From assembly GCA_000697335.1 (NCBI GenBank), contig JNEM01016705.1, positions 1-37,948 of the forward strand: a stretch of 37,948 nt of DNA. Direction: 5' to 3'. The translations under genes and the position numbers were made by a program. The notes beneath the pieces are model-generated. The model was not told the DNA's origin and searched no databases. It worked only from the letters and a program-made list of their open reading frames with translations. Positions 14,312 through 26,479 of this stretch are shown in pieces. This DNA comes from Conidiobolus incongruus B7586 (lineage: Eukaryota; Entomophthoromycota; Entomophthoromycetes; Entomophthorales; Conidiobolaceae). The stretch's first letter is position 1; the number at the start of each line of letters is the position of its first letter.

Positions 14312-16862
14312 TTAGTTAGGTTGGTATCCTCCGTGATCTGAGATCGAATTTCTATGCTTCAATTTGCGTGCCAGTTTGGGTGGCATGCGGTTGTTGGGCG
14401 AGTGCACCGGCGAGCTAGATGTGGATGCGGGATATGGACTGTCCAAAATATCTGGATTGTCCAAAATATTTTTGAGTGATGGAATGCGAGGAGATGACAA
14501 TCGTTTAGGAGATGAAGGGCCTAAAATATAGTCTAAACTTGACGAAGGCTCTTTCTTGATAGGTTGACTTTCCGTTGTACTACACTCTGGTGATATGACC
14601 ATAGGCTTTTCAGGAATATCAATTGATGCAGGGCTGATTAATTTTAAATTTTGATGATCTTGAGGGTCTTTAGCAGCATTATTTTCATTATAACCCAAGT
14701 CTAATTCTATAGTAATGATGTTAGACGATAGATTATTATATTTATCTTTAATCAAATCTACTATTTCGTCCATCTTTACAAAATTCATCACTAGTTTCAA
14801 GAAATCCTTTTTACCAATTTTTTGATCTGGTTCAATTTTACCCACAGAGATTTCGATTAAAGGCTCTAAAATGCGTCGAAAATGTTTCCATAGTTTTTCT
14901 TTTTCTGGCTTCGTCACCTGTCGACGGTATAGATAGGGATATAGCGAAATCAATCCTTCTTCAGGAAGTGTCATGTCTAAAACCAGCTGAACTTGGAGAT
15001 CTACAACGAATAACGTTGAGGGGTCATCTGCAAGAGGAATCGATACCATATATAATGTGGATTTCAAATTTTCGATATCCTTAGCTGATAAGTCTTTACG
15101 CTGTCTCTTTCTTTTGGGAGGCTTTTCAGGGGGAGAATGCGGTGTGAAATGCTTAGGAGAATGGGGAGAAAGTTGTGTAACCTCATCAGATTTACTATAA
15201 TGAATAAATTAGAATATGATCAAAATTTGAAGTTAAATAAAAAATTACATTGTAGTTTTAGACTGGTCCAAAAGTTTGGGATCTATAAAAATTACTTATA
15301 TAAATTATTTTAGTAAATTATCTTAAATATATACCTTGCAAATCTGGAAATTCCAATTTAATTTCATTTTCGTTATTGGTTGTTTGATTTTCTTCAGTTG
15401 TAAATCCTTCAGCAATTCGATCTACAATATCTGATAAATCTGATACGCTTGTTAGATCCGTAGAAGTAGTATTATAACTATATTCTTGCTTTGTCGTCTT
15501 TTCTTCTTCTTGGGGTTGGGGTTTTTCAGGACTTTCTGTTTGAGATTGCTCAGCAGCGGCAGCTATGAGATGGTTGACAGGAGAGTGTTCTTTGAATTGA
15601 AGTGCTCGTTTAGCATTTCTTCTAAGTGTAGTGACTTTAGGACGGTCTACAAACTCTTTTAATATATTTTGAACTTCAGAATCTGTAGCAACGTGAAGAG
15701 GAAATTGGTCATTGTCGTTACATAGGAAAGGGTCAGCACCATTTTGGAGTAGGAGCTCGACAATATCGAAATGGTTGTTGTAGCATGCATCATGTAGTGG
15801 AGTGTCACCTAAATAGCCTGAAGCATTGATTTGAGCATTTCTTATAATGAGCTCATTAACAATATCCACATGGCCATAAAGTGCGGCTCTATGTAAAGCT
15901 GTCCATCCTTCGTTATCCTTAGCATTGATGTCACAACCCTCATCCAAGTATTTATTCACTAAATCTATATCCCCTTGAATACATGCTAAATGTAAAGAAG
16001 TTTGACCTTTTTCATCTCGATACTGATTTTTGTGAATTTCATCGAGTATTTGTCTAATGAAATTTATTATATCTTCATCTTCTGCCATATCTAGAGCTGT
16101 ATTGCCTTGACAATCTCTCGAATTGATATGTGCGCCATTTTCTAAAAGAAGTTTGACAAGATCAAAATCGTTAATTTGGGCAGCATCATGAAGTGGTGTT
16201 TGTCCATAGAGCCCTGTGATGTTGATGGGTGCACCCTTTTCTATCAGAAATTTAGCTATTTCAAGATGTCCTTTGCCACTAGCGATGTGGACCAAACCCC
16301 ATCCCCCATTATCTCTAAGCGTTGGGTCAGCTCCAGCCTCGATAAGTTCTTTGCATTGTTCAAGATCTCCCTTCTCAACTGCCCTAAATAGTTTTGTTCT
16401 TCCAACACGGTTGCGTTTATTTACATTCGATGTAGAGTTATCTTGAGCTTTAGAGGAGTGTGAATTCTTAGGCTTTGATCTTTTTGTCGGCGTGCGGGGT
16501 AATGAAGGAGTTTTTGGACTGTGAATAAAATCCTCGATAGGCCAGTTATCTAGGTCAATATCTTTAGCATAGATCGTATCGCTCTTTTTTCTAGCACTCG
16601 ATTTTCGTCCTGACTTGAAAGGAGATTTAGTATTTTTGGGTCTTGGGTTCGATCTAACGGGTGTACTTGGACGTATTATCTTTAACGGAGATGATTCGGT
16701 ATCGCTGTGTATACTGCTCAAATCGGATCCTTCAAAATCACTGGGTATGTCATCTTCCTGTATTCTATTATTTTTAGATATCGTAGTCGAGATTTCATTT
16801 GAAGGTAAGCCTGAAATGTCGTTTTGGGTATTTAGATTACACGGTGGAGTATCTTCCGTCAT
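14312..16862 (-). CDS. HOS4: Hos4-like ankyrin protein (Set3 histone deacetylase complex), 3 exons
   Basis: Exons 16862-15335, 15282-15249 (only 34 nt) and 15194-14312 join to 2445 nt, 814 residues. The N-terminus (1-150) is acidic/Ser-rich then basic, probably disordered. Ankyrin repeats span about 153-405 in two four-repeat blocks (153-271 and 285-403) that align end to end, with GW--LH-A--GH, G-TPLHDA and LLL-NGA in both. A basic PPKRKRQRK near 545-554 is a likely nuclear signal. The C-terminal domain contains FVVDLQVQLVLD, YPYLYRR-VT--EK-KLWKHF and a Pro/Ser-rich tail; a VDLQV...YPHL-RR-VT domain after the ankyrins is what I know of fungal Hos4 proteins. Hos4 is a Set3-complex subunit in yeast acting in transcriptional repression and meiosis timing. 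Complex membership here is inference. The 34-nt exon keeps the frame (..LQ|D PKLLDQSKTT). Confidence 0.8.
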
Positions 16863-19800
16863 AATAGTTCTAAAGTGATAAGAAGTTATTTAAATATAAA
16901 TTAAAGGAAATTGAATATATTATAGTAGAAATTTCAAGATCATATAAGAATAAAAACTTCACTTCAAAGAATTAATAATTTGAGCAAAGACTTACTATTT
17001 AGCTAGGTATTCAAAAACTCAAGCAACAAAATAAAAGTCGCACCGATGAGAGCCTAGCAAGTAGCTGAATGTAGAGGATATTATGCTAAATCTATAATAA
17101 ATTAAAAATTTAAAGTTAATTTTTCCGGTCTATAAGTTATAAGTAATATCAACATAAAGAGGTTGCATTAGCACTCTAAGAGATAAGAATTGGTTTTTAA
17201 TTAAAATATTTACATCGGCTTACTTTAAAATTGAAATGGTAATTGTGATAAATTTGAATCTGTTAGACTCAATAAATCAATTTATATTATTTTAGAATGA
17301 ATGTTTAAATTCAAATAACTTAATTAAATCAATTTTTTAACCTTTAATCGATATATTGTCAATTATAAATTATTATATACTTTAGATAATTATTTTTTAA
17401 ATAAAAAGAAATATAAATTTGAATTGAATTTTTTGCTTACAATAGTTAAAACCAATAAGGAGTTAGTAGAAAAACTTAAATTGAAACAAAAATTTATGTG
17501 AAATGCAGAGATCCAATAATACTTAAATAAATTTTACAATCCAATCATTCGATCAGATTTCATTAGTATCGACCTTGATGCTTTTTCCAATAGTAATCTC
17601 CTTTGATATTTAATTGGTCAGTTGTAAAATTGATGAAAATAGAGATTATAATTACAAGCAAATCTTTTTATCGACAATGCCCATGAAATTCATTGGATTG
17701 CTTTCAATTCGTAAAACTCCATAGCTCCAAGGTGGTCATACTATCCATTCTAACCCTGACAATTATCCAATCTGATAACTTTACCTAAATTAGATTAATT
17801 ATTAGGAATTGAAATCAAATTAACCCTTAAATTAGTTTTTAATTATCAAATGTATCAAATAATTTTTATGATTCAATTATGACAACAGTATTTTCCCTAG
17901 AATTTCTCAGTTAAACTATTATCAAATTTGAATTTCTTTATCATATGTTTGAATCTTTATATAAATACCATAGTACAGAATTTTCAAAATATTTGTTATG
18001 AATCAAATTTATAAATTAAAATATATCAAAGATTATCATTATAATAACATTTCAATTTTATTAATAACAAATTTATAACTACTAAATTCTCAACCAATAA
18101 CAACATCATCAATTAAAACCGAACCTAATCATAATTGACTACAAATGTAGATAGTTTAGCTTGAATAAAATCCAAATTTAACCGTATTTAGATTAATGAG
18201 AATAGTTTTTAATGAAGAATTATACGTCATTTAACCGTTAGCAAATTAAAATATACAGTTACAATATAATTATATTTTAGTTAGTTTATAATCATATAGT
18301 TCAATTTATATTCAAGTAAGGGATTCATATGATAATTGAACCATTTTTTTGAGTATTTCAAAAAAAATTTAGATAATCAATTTTAATATATAATTTTAAT
18401 ATCATTATTCCACTATTTTGTTGCACCTTTATTTATGTATTCAATAGATCAAATATTACAGTATTTGATATGAAGTTATGGAATGGATTTTGAAATTGTT
18501 ACTTATGATAATATTACTAAAGGATTTTGATTCATACTAGGTTAAGGCTGATAATGAAGCTTTCTTATAGACATGCATTGGACTAAATACTAGTTAAACT
18601 TCAAAATAATGTTTAGTATGTTGAATAATGTTGAAATATTTATTGTTTATTCTAATTTTAAAATGTATGTGCTTTCTTCTTGAAACTGATAGAATCAAGG
18701 CAACTCCAATACATTACTAAGGGTTATTAGTAAAAGAATATTCCTCAATTATTATCAAATCAAGCTAAAATATCCATTATTAATTATTAAAATTTCAATC
18801 ACTAAAGGCTCCAATATATAGAATGATTAAAATTTTATCATAAAAAATTCCACGATATCAACTGAAAAATATCTATGAAATTGAGGATTAGAATCAATTT
18901 CAAATATTCTATTAAACTCAATTATATATTCTTACTTATTATATAAATAAAATAATGGTGAAATTATATGATATTAATAGTATACTATAGAAAAGTGAAA
19001 TGATATTGAAAAGTAATTCTAGCATATTACTTAGATGATTTATATATTACCAATTTTTTGGTATTTTTCGAATATATATCATTAATTATATAACATTTTC
19101 AAATATTTTCAACTTAAACAATGTAAACCTTTGAGTTTTGAAAACTATTAAAACCAATTATTATTATTATTATTATCAATATATTGATCCATCAATTTTT
19201 CGTTTGACCCCCTGATAATACCAAATATAACTAAAATTAACTCTGATGAATTATAGTTAAATTTGAGTGGATTTTGGGATGATTTTATGTATTAAAGATC
19301 CATTAGAAATCGATGGGCGTAATATATGCGTCAATGATTGTTTTGTTTTGGAATGGCATTCTAGCTTGAATAGAGACCATTATAGCTCGTTTTTGAAAGA
19401 TTTATATATCTATTAAAAATATCTAAATTGAATGCCCAATTATTAATTAATTTTAGGTTTGAAGGTGATGTAATAATAAATTTTTGAATTGAATACCGAA
19501 AATTACATCAATTTAATTCAGAGATAGCAAAAATTTTTTTATCTTAACGAATATAATTTGGAGAAAAATGTACATTGTGCAATATAAATCATTTTATTTA
19601 AAAATCAATTGGTGTTTATAATAATATTATTTGTAATCGTAACGATTATAATATCAAATTCTCAATATTTCAGGATTTTATTTTAAAAATATTATTTATA
19701 TTAATAGGCCTATCGTATTTTTTATAATATATTTTGGTAATGGAACAGAATTCAAAATATAAGCCCTATCATCAGTACTTTTAAAGTCAATAATATTAAA

Positions 19801-20338
19801 ATAATATAATAAATTAATAAAATCAAGTCAATGATCAAATTATAAAAACTATAAAAATTCCAAGTTTCCAAGACTTATTACTTAAATAAATAAAAATATA
19901 TCAATAATATTCAATACCGAAGGATGAATTTAATATAATTATTATACATTTTAAATTATTCGAAAAAAATTCGAATAATGAATAATTGTCAACAGTTTTA
20001 TAATTATTCATATTTTTAAATGTTTAAAAAATAATTAAAATCAATAATTTTGAAACAACATAAAAATTCATATAATGAAAAAGTATATATCAATTGAAAC
20101 AAAACAAATATGGTGATATTATTAAATAGATGAAATTATGACATTATATTAAAATTTGGATTATAAATTAAATTTTAAAACTTATAGTATCAACAATCTA
20201 GAATAATTACATCGTAAAAATGATTTATTAAAAGATAATGATGTATTAGATCAATTCAATTGAAGATACAGGGTGAAAAGGAGAGAGGAAATATACAAAT
20301 AGCGAAAGATATATAGATTGATATAAACAGAATTAAGG
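16863..20338. other. Intergenic, 3.5 kb, no gene seen
   Basis: Left end is the upstream region of the Hos4-like gene; 17030-17095 is G+C-richer than its surroundings and may hold 5' leader sequence. Around 17520-17790 composition is again less extreme, but without an open frame. An ATT trinucleotide repeat lies at 19158-19177. No RNA gene or transposon recognised. Confidence 0.45.
19158..19177. repeat. (ATT)n microsatellite
   Basis: About seven ATT units in intergenic DNA. Confidence 0.8.
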
Positions 20339-21330
20339 TTAAGGGAAAGTATCCAAATCTTCCGGTAAATCGAAATTTTCGTCAAATTGTTTCTTTTCAA
20401 TACCGAACTTTTTGAGGTAAGACTGCAAAATCCATATGTTTTCTATATATTTTAAGAATTAATATGATGGAGAGTTAATTAATATAATAATATTACCTAT
20501 CCAACGATTAGCTGCTTCTTTAGCTTGTTGAGCAGCTAATTCTATATTATTTAGAATTAGTATCATGCTGCTATTATTATAAAGTTAAATATACCTTTAG
20601 CTTCCATCAATTCCGGATCGTTATCCATATACACTTGAATATTAGCTGTTAATTCTTCCGATTTTGCTTTAAGTTGAGCTAATTTCTTAAGTTTTTCAGT
20701 TCTTTGATCCTATTGGAAAAAAAAATTAGTTTGAATGGGTTAGATGATATGATAAAAAATTACAGAATCCACTCTTCCAGCCTTTGCAGTTTCAATTAAT
20801 TGTTCCAGTTCAGATGTTCGTTTTTGTATAGCTTCCAATTGCTTGTTATATTCGTTAATTTTATTCTCTCTCTAAAAATCCTATATTAATATTATAAATA
20901 ATATAAATACCAATTTAGTATTCACCTTTTGTAAAGCTTCACTAGGAAATGACCAATAATAATTAGAAGTACCAATTTTCTCCTGATTCACCTTGTTATC
21001 GCCAATCAATTCCTGTAGTACATCTTTAACAGCGCTCAAAACTATTCTACCATTAATATCGAACCTATATTGTTATTATTCTAGGCTGTTACCAATTTTT
21101 TTTTCCTTAAAAGCCATATTTTCTACTTCTTTAAGTTGAAAAAAATCTTTCTAAAAATTTAAAATTAATATATAATATTTGAAATTCAAATAAATTGGTA
21201 AAATTACCTTTTCGTGAAATAATTGTTCCAACCTAATCAATTTTTCAGCTTGGGAAACACCTTTTTTAGACTATATTATGACAGTATCAGTAGAATTATT
21301 AATTAATTGAATTGTTGTTTTAATCACCAT
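20339..21330 (-). CDS. MND1: Meiotic nuclear division protein Mnd1, 8 exons
   Basis: Exons (5' to 3') 21330-21328, 21270-21208, 21150-21093, 21041-20926, 20871-20764, 20709-20595, 20541-20497 and 20442-20339 sum to 612 nt, 203 residues; the human protein has 205. An N-terminal winged-helix region (SKKGVSQAEKLIRL-QLF, DFFQLKEVE, SAVKDVLQELI, KIGTSNYYWSFPSEAL) is followed by a coiled coil (about 80-150) and the conserved tail AA-RW-ENIW-L-SYLKKFGIEK ending in DLPEDLDTFP. Mnd1 pairs with Hop2 and stimulates Dmc1/Rad51 strand exchange between homologues in meiosis. The first coding exon is just the ATG, which is followed at once by a 57-bp intron. Intron 3 has an earlier AG (28 bp), but only the 51-bp form keeps KEKKI|VLSAVKDV in frame. 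No other initiator fits. Seven introns in 0.99 kb contrast with the intron-less ATPase gene. Confidence 0.92.
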
Positions 21331-21598
21331 ATTGCTAATTATTGAATATTTTAAATGTTAAATGTGAATTTTAATGTTAGGAAATTGATTTGATTTAATA
21401 ACGCATTTCGTAATTTTTATGATTATGGGATTTGAAGGATAAATGATTAGTAATTGATTGCGAAAATTGTTAAATTTATTAATAATTTGAAATATTTATA
21501 AATTAAAATATGTGATTGAATTGAAAATAAATTATATTTATTTTTAAAATATTATAAATTACATATTAGAATATTTTATACAAGCATTAAATAATTTC

Positions 21599-23972
21599 TT
21601 AATCTTGAGATTCATACCTCTCTACCATTCTAACCAATTCGTCAGAAACTTCAATTAATTCGGAATTCTCTTCAATTTTCTTATTTAGTTCATCTTGTAA
21701 CGATTTTATCAAGTCCCTATCCTTTTTATGAATCGTTTTAAATTCTTCCATGTGTTTGAGGTATTGCTCGTATCTTTGTTTGATATCGTCACTAGCTCTA
21801 TACAATTATATTAATAAAATATATGATAAATAAACTGATAAATAAACTTTTTCAATTTGGCCTGAGCGTGATCTCTCAACATTTCGAATCTAGTTTGACT
21901 CACTTCCAAATCCTTCTCCAACTTCTTAACCAAATTCTGTAAATCTTCCACTACATTTTGCGATTTTGTAATGTAGTTAGATTGCTCAAGATTCTCTCGT
22001 TTAAGTTCTGATATCACATCCTCTAGGTGTTTCACCTGTGCCTTCAGTTTGTCCCTGTCTGATCGTATCATATCGATTTGAGCTTCTTGTAAATACTTTT
22101 CAGCTTGGTTGTTGTCTTGAGCTTTTTGATACTGCTTTTGACTGGCATTCAGTTCAGATTTTAATTGCTTCAATTGGCGTTGGAGTTGGTAGATTTGGGT
22201 GTCTTTGTCTTTGAGTTGGGATTGAAGATTATGGTTGGTCGTTGTCAATTGCCTGTTGTCTTCCTGGGTTGCTAACAGTTGAGCTTTGACGTCTCGCAAA
22301 TCTTGAGTGATATGTGTAGTGTGAAAATCTTGAGGTTCCTCAAATTCTTTGATGGGATCTTGGGTGATGTGGTGATCGTCGTGCAATTTAGTTGAACAAA
22401 TAGAAGACATGTCAAATAAGTCCAAATCGTCTTGTGCAGCGTGCTTGTCATCAATTTGGCTCAGCCGTTTGCTGGATCCATTGATGGTAATATTAGATTT
22501 GTTATGGGATTCAAATTCCTGAGATGGCTTGGCTGCACTGATAAGTGCTTTTAGCTTGGTAGGGGTGACTGGCACCGGTTTACCATTTGTTCGTGTTTGC
22601 CCAGATCCTGAATAATCCCTTATGGTACTAAACTTAAGTAGAGGACTGGACAATGGAGCTTGATTATCCGTTGCAGGTGGAGGTGTTGAGTGGCGAGGAT
22701 AAGATCCACGGATGGATGAGGATTTAACAGGAGTTGTTGTGGCAGAGTTGAAAAGATTGGTAATTGAAGGCTTTCTAGGATGTGTTGATCCATTTTTAGA
22801 AAACAGGGCAACATCCAAATGAGGTGGAGTCTTGAGTGCACTGCTGCTGATAAGATCTAGAGAGAGATCGCATTCGTTATGGTAAAATTCAGAGTTTTGA
22901 TCAAATAGGATGAGTTGAGATTGATCTCGCTTTGGTGAAAACATGCTCATCTCGTGTGCAAAGGACTTTTCTGAAGACTGAACAACACCCTCCGAACGGT
23001 TGACAGGAGAAGGCTCCACTAAAACAACGTGCTTAGTTTCTTTAATGGCTGTTTCTGAACCAGGCACCCGAATGGAATCAGCACTCTTGGAGAGAACCTT
23101 TTCCACAAATCCTAAACCCATATTAGAGACATCCCGAGGTATATCAGCTGGAGGGGGTGAGCTGAATTTGCGACGCTTTTTACAATTTGAAGTAGGTTCT
23201 AAATCTGACCAATGAACGCGGCTATTGGATGAAGTTGTGGATAATATGGAGATATTATGGAGCGAAATGTTAGATTTGTTAGAGAAAGCTCTGTTAAATA
23301 TGCTCTTTGATTGCTTATGATTGAGATTAGGTGTTTCATTAGATTTCATATGTATGTTTTTTATTTTTTGCTGAACTTGAGCTGCTAATTTCTCATTTTC
23401 AATATCTAGTGAATTACCAGGGTTTACTTTCCTATTATTACTATTTTCATGTTTTTCATTTTTTGTTGCATTATATGGATTAATATCTTCATTCTGAGTT
23501 TGATAAATTATCTATAAACCTATATTAGTAAAATTCTTTTTTTTTCATAATTTACAAATTTAAAATACATTAGTTTGATTCTTTGAATTGGAATTAGGTA
23601 AAGTTTTAAAGTGTCTATTATAAACTCCCTAATTGATAGAAACGTTCTATTAACTCAGTATAAAAACATAAAACAATAAATTACTTCAAGTTCATTCTTA
23701 GACTCATATCTAAAAAATTTCCTAATAGTACTCTTATCCAACTGAACCGTCCTAGGTATTCGACTATCCGACTTGGTTAAAAGTTCTCGTCTCGGTATAT
23801 GCTTCTAGTTACTATTAACATATTGAATGTATTAGATATTATTCAAACTTACAATATTGGTGAACAAATTAATTTTTTTGAAGTTATTGGAGGAAATTGG
23901 GGAGTGTTCTAATTGAAAACTATCTCCTTCTGAATATCTTCTGGAATTAGTATTATTTATTGCTTTTGGCAT
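21599..23972 (-). CDS. TACC-domain coiled-coil protein (spindle/microtubule), 6 exons
   Basis: Exons 23972-23853, 23804-23685, 23628-23569, 23511-21848 and 21797-21599 join to 2163 nt, 720 residues. That is five coding exons, one fewer than the six in the title. The first 490 residues are Ser/Pro/Asn-rich and probably disordered, with several SP/TP sites that could be Cdk targets (inferred). From about 500 to 715 lies a long coiled coil. Its end, RFEMLRDHAQAKLKKASDDI then KIEENSELIEVSDELVRMVE, lines up with the TACC-family ending (RYQALKAHAEEKL..., KENEELTRICDDLISKME in human TACC3, from memory). TACC proteins (fission yeast Alp7) bring TOG-type polymerases to spindle poles. The last intron must use a GTTTAT donor at 21847 to keep KLKKASDD in frame. 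Start: ATG at 23972; the later in-frame ATG at 23349 is inside exon 4. Confidence 0.7.
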
Positions 23973-25075
23973 ATTATTGATATTTTATGGCTATTAAACG
24001 ATAAGATAGTTATTTAAATTTGAGTTGGAATATGATTGGTTTTAAATATTGGTGATTTGTTGAGTTTGAAATTATGGTTTGAATTAAATTCATGATCAAA
24101 TTGTGAAGTAAACAAATTGAAATAATTGTTTGATTTGTTCAAATATTAAAGATTGATTTATATAAAAAATCAGTGTTATTTAAATTGACATTATATTCTT
24201 ATCAATATTCAGATATCAATATATTATACAATTAATTTATATAATGATTGAAATATAATTTAAATAAATTACCTATTGTTTTAAATGTACAATTTTGTAA
24301 ATATGATTTTTCTGAATTTTTTAACATTTATCACAACAATTTGAATTTAGCTTGAAGGTTATTAATTTGGAATAATTTATATTAAAATTATAATTAATAA
24401 GTACAATGTTATTCTTTTATATATATTAGAAATTTTAATCAAATTCAAAAATTTCAATTAATTTTAATTCGTTTCAATTCAATTTATTTTATAGTAATTA
24501 TATAACATGAAAATGGTGATTAAAATAATATAATTTTTAATTTGTGGCTATCTAATTGAATTAACTTGGGTCTAATCATATTGATACTACTAACAGCTCT
24601 GTGTTCTTGTGATAATTCGTTGAATATATGCCAATATTTAAAAATCTTTTCAAATTATATATTGATCCATTTAAGATTATTTTTTGTATATAAAATTATC
24701 AATTACATTGTGAAAAAGTTGAGTTTAATCAAATGAATTTTAAAATTCATAACTTTAAAATAAAATTTAATGGTTATCCTTCTAAAAAGTTAATATCTGC
24801 ATTTAATAGTACTATCTTAAAAATTAAAACTTATAAGACTGTATTTTGGGCAATTTAATAGCCCTTTCAAAATTGGCTAATAGATTAAAATTGGTCATTC
24901 ATATACTTGTTCATTTGAAATCAATAATTAACTAACATATGAATAATCAATTAACAAACCAATTGAATAAAATGAAATCTTTTAAAATTATATCCCAGTA
25001 AGCTTAATTAACCACAGTCCATAGCACTAAATAATAAAAATTAATATTTCAATTTTATCACCATTAATAAATAAT
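23973..25075. other. Intergenic, no gene seen
   Basis: Upstream of the TACC gene and downstream of the CSN7 locus. AT-rich, without open frames of coding character. Confidence 0.5.
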
Positions 25076-25909
25076 TTATGCTGAAGAAGTTGAAGGCTGA
25101 TCTCCAGATCTCGATCTCTTTTGCTTCTTAACCTTCTGCTGCTGTTGATTTGAGTTAAAATCTATTGGAGCTTGATTAGCTTGATTTAATTTCAACTGTA
25201 AACTCTGTGGCAAATATTCCGAATGATGTAGCCATTGCTTTAACTTTTGGATCATATCATCAATTTGTCCCAAGGACGACTCTCCGTTGATGTCCCTCCC
25301 TATTGTGTCTTCCACCAATAAACAAGCTTCCTTTTGGTTCATTTTGCCTTTGATCAAATTGTTGGATATTGCTTCAATGATGATATATTCCAAATCTCAC
25401 ATAGTGCCAACTTGGAGTCCTTTTTGTAGGAGGGAATAGGGTAATTTCTAAAATGTACTAATAGTTCAATATAAAGTTTGGATAGCAAATACCTTTTTTT
25501 CACTCGATAAATTTAACGAAGTTGAAATTTTTAATTTTTTTAATCGTTTATCATTTAATTCAGGTAAATTATTAGAATTTTATGATAAATAAATAAATAT
25601 ATTATATTATATAATGCAGGTTATTTACCTAAATAATCTTTTAAACTTCCAAAACTGAATATTTTTAACGAATCATGATAAGGTAGAGTTTAATCGTAAT
25701 TTTTTTAACTAAATAAAATTTAACATAAAACAAACTATAATATATGAATAATATTTACATCACTAATATTACGACAATTCAACAATTTTAAATAGCTAAA
25801 AATATTGGCATGGTTTAAACCTAGTAATTATGGGAATTAAACTAGTACTCTTAAGAGCTTTGCTGAGGATTAGAAATTCTTCTAATTCATTATTATAGTC
25901 CAATTCCAT
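25076..25909 (-). pseudogene. CSN7: COP9 signalosome subunit 7 (CSN7), apparently disabled
   Basis: The intact C-terminal part (25393-25076) reads EYIIIEAISNNLIKGKMNQ ... VEDTIGRDI ... QKLKQWLHHSE ... QANQ, the winged-helix end of the PCI domain of CSN7 (human: [20 protein letters not shown] ... IGRDI, from memory), plus a basic tail. Upstream pieces match in order: start ATG 25909, ELEEFLILSKALKS, SYLKLLNCRNISD, LKIFSFGSLKDYL, NLPELNDKRLKKLK, KKLPYSLLQKGLQ. They are not joinable as one gene: a TGA (25399-25397) stands where CGA (Arg) is expected, a TAA lies at 25692-25690, frame changes occur at the A-run 25798-25802 and near the T-run 25700-25706, and the intron beginning near 25628 has no visible AG acceptor. 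CSN7 would be part of the Nedd8-removing complex acting on cullins. Recent decay or sequence error are both possible. Confidence 0.7.
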
Positions 25910-26479
25910 GGTGGATGCTGTCGTTTCGTTTTTGAAGTTTTAATTAGATCATGGTTTGTTTTGATCAAAGTACTGTTAATTGGAATTGTTTATAAGTATC
26001 TAAATATTATCGGATTTTATTAAATTTGACTTGTTTTATTGTGATAAATTTTGAAAATTTAATAGTTATTCAATTTTCATTTTTTTTAATAAATTCTGTT
26101 AAGTTTCTTATCTGATATACTTCACCATAGTAAGCAATTAATGTAATATAATAAATAGATAGTATATATTATTTTTTTTGTATTAAGTTGTATAATAAAA
26201 AATGTTGTTTGAATATTTAATAATGATTTTATAAGTATTTTTTAAATAGAATTATCAAATATTATATTATTATCAAAAATAAATATTTACATTATTTCAA
26301 ATATTATATTTAATCAATTTACAAGTAATAAAAAAACTTGGTAAAATTAATAACTTAGTTAAAATAGAAGAAAATAATATTTTTTTGAAAATAATATATT
26401 GTAAGATTGTTCAGATTGCTGTATTCTATAGATTGTTATATTTTGTTAGATATCTGATTTGAATTTATTAAGGTTGTCT
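25910..26479. other. Intergenic, no gene seen
   Basis: AT-rich 5' flank of the CSN7 locus up to the sharp edge of a G+C-richer island at 26480. Confidence 0.5.

Noticed and set aside
25797-25900. A 22-28 bp mini-intron to rescue the first part of CSN7
   Set aside because: All other introns in the window are about 45-62 bp, and such an intron would remove conserved residues; decay or sequence error fits better.
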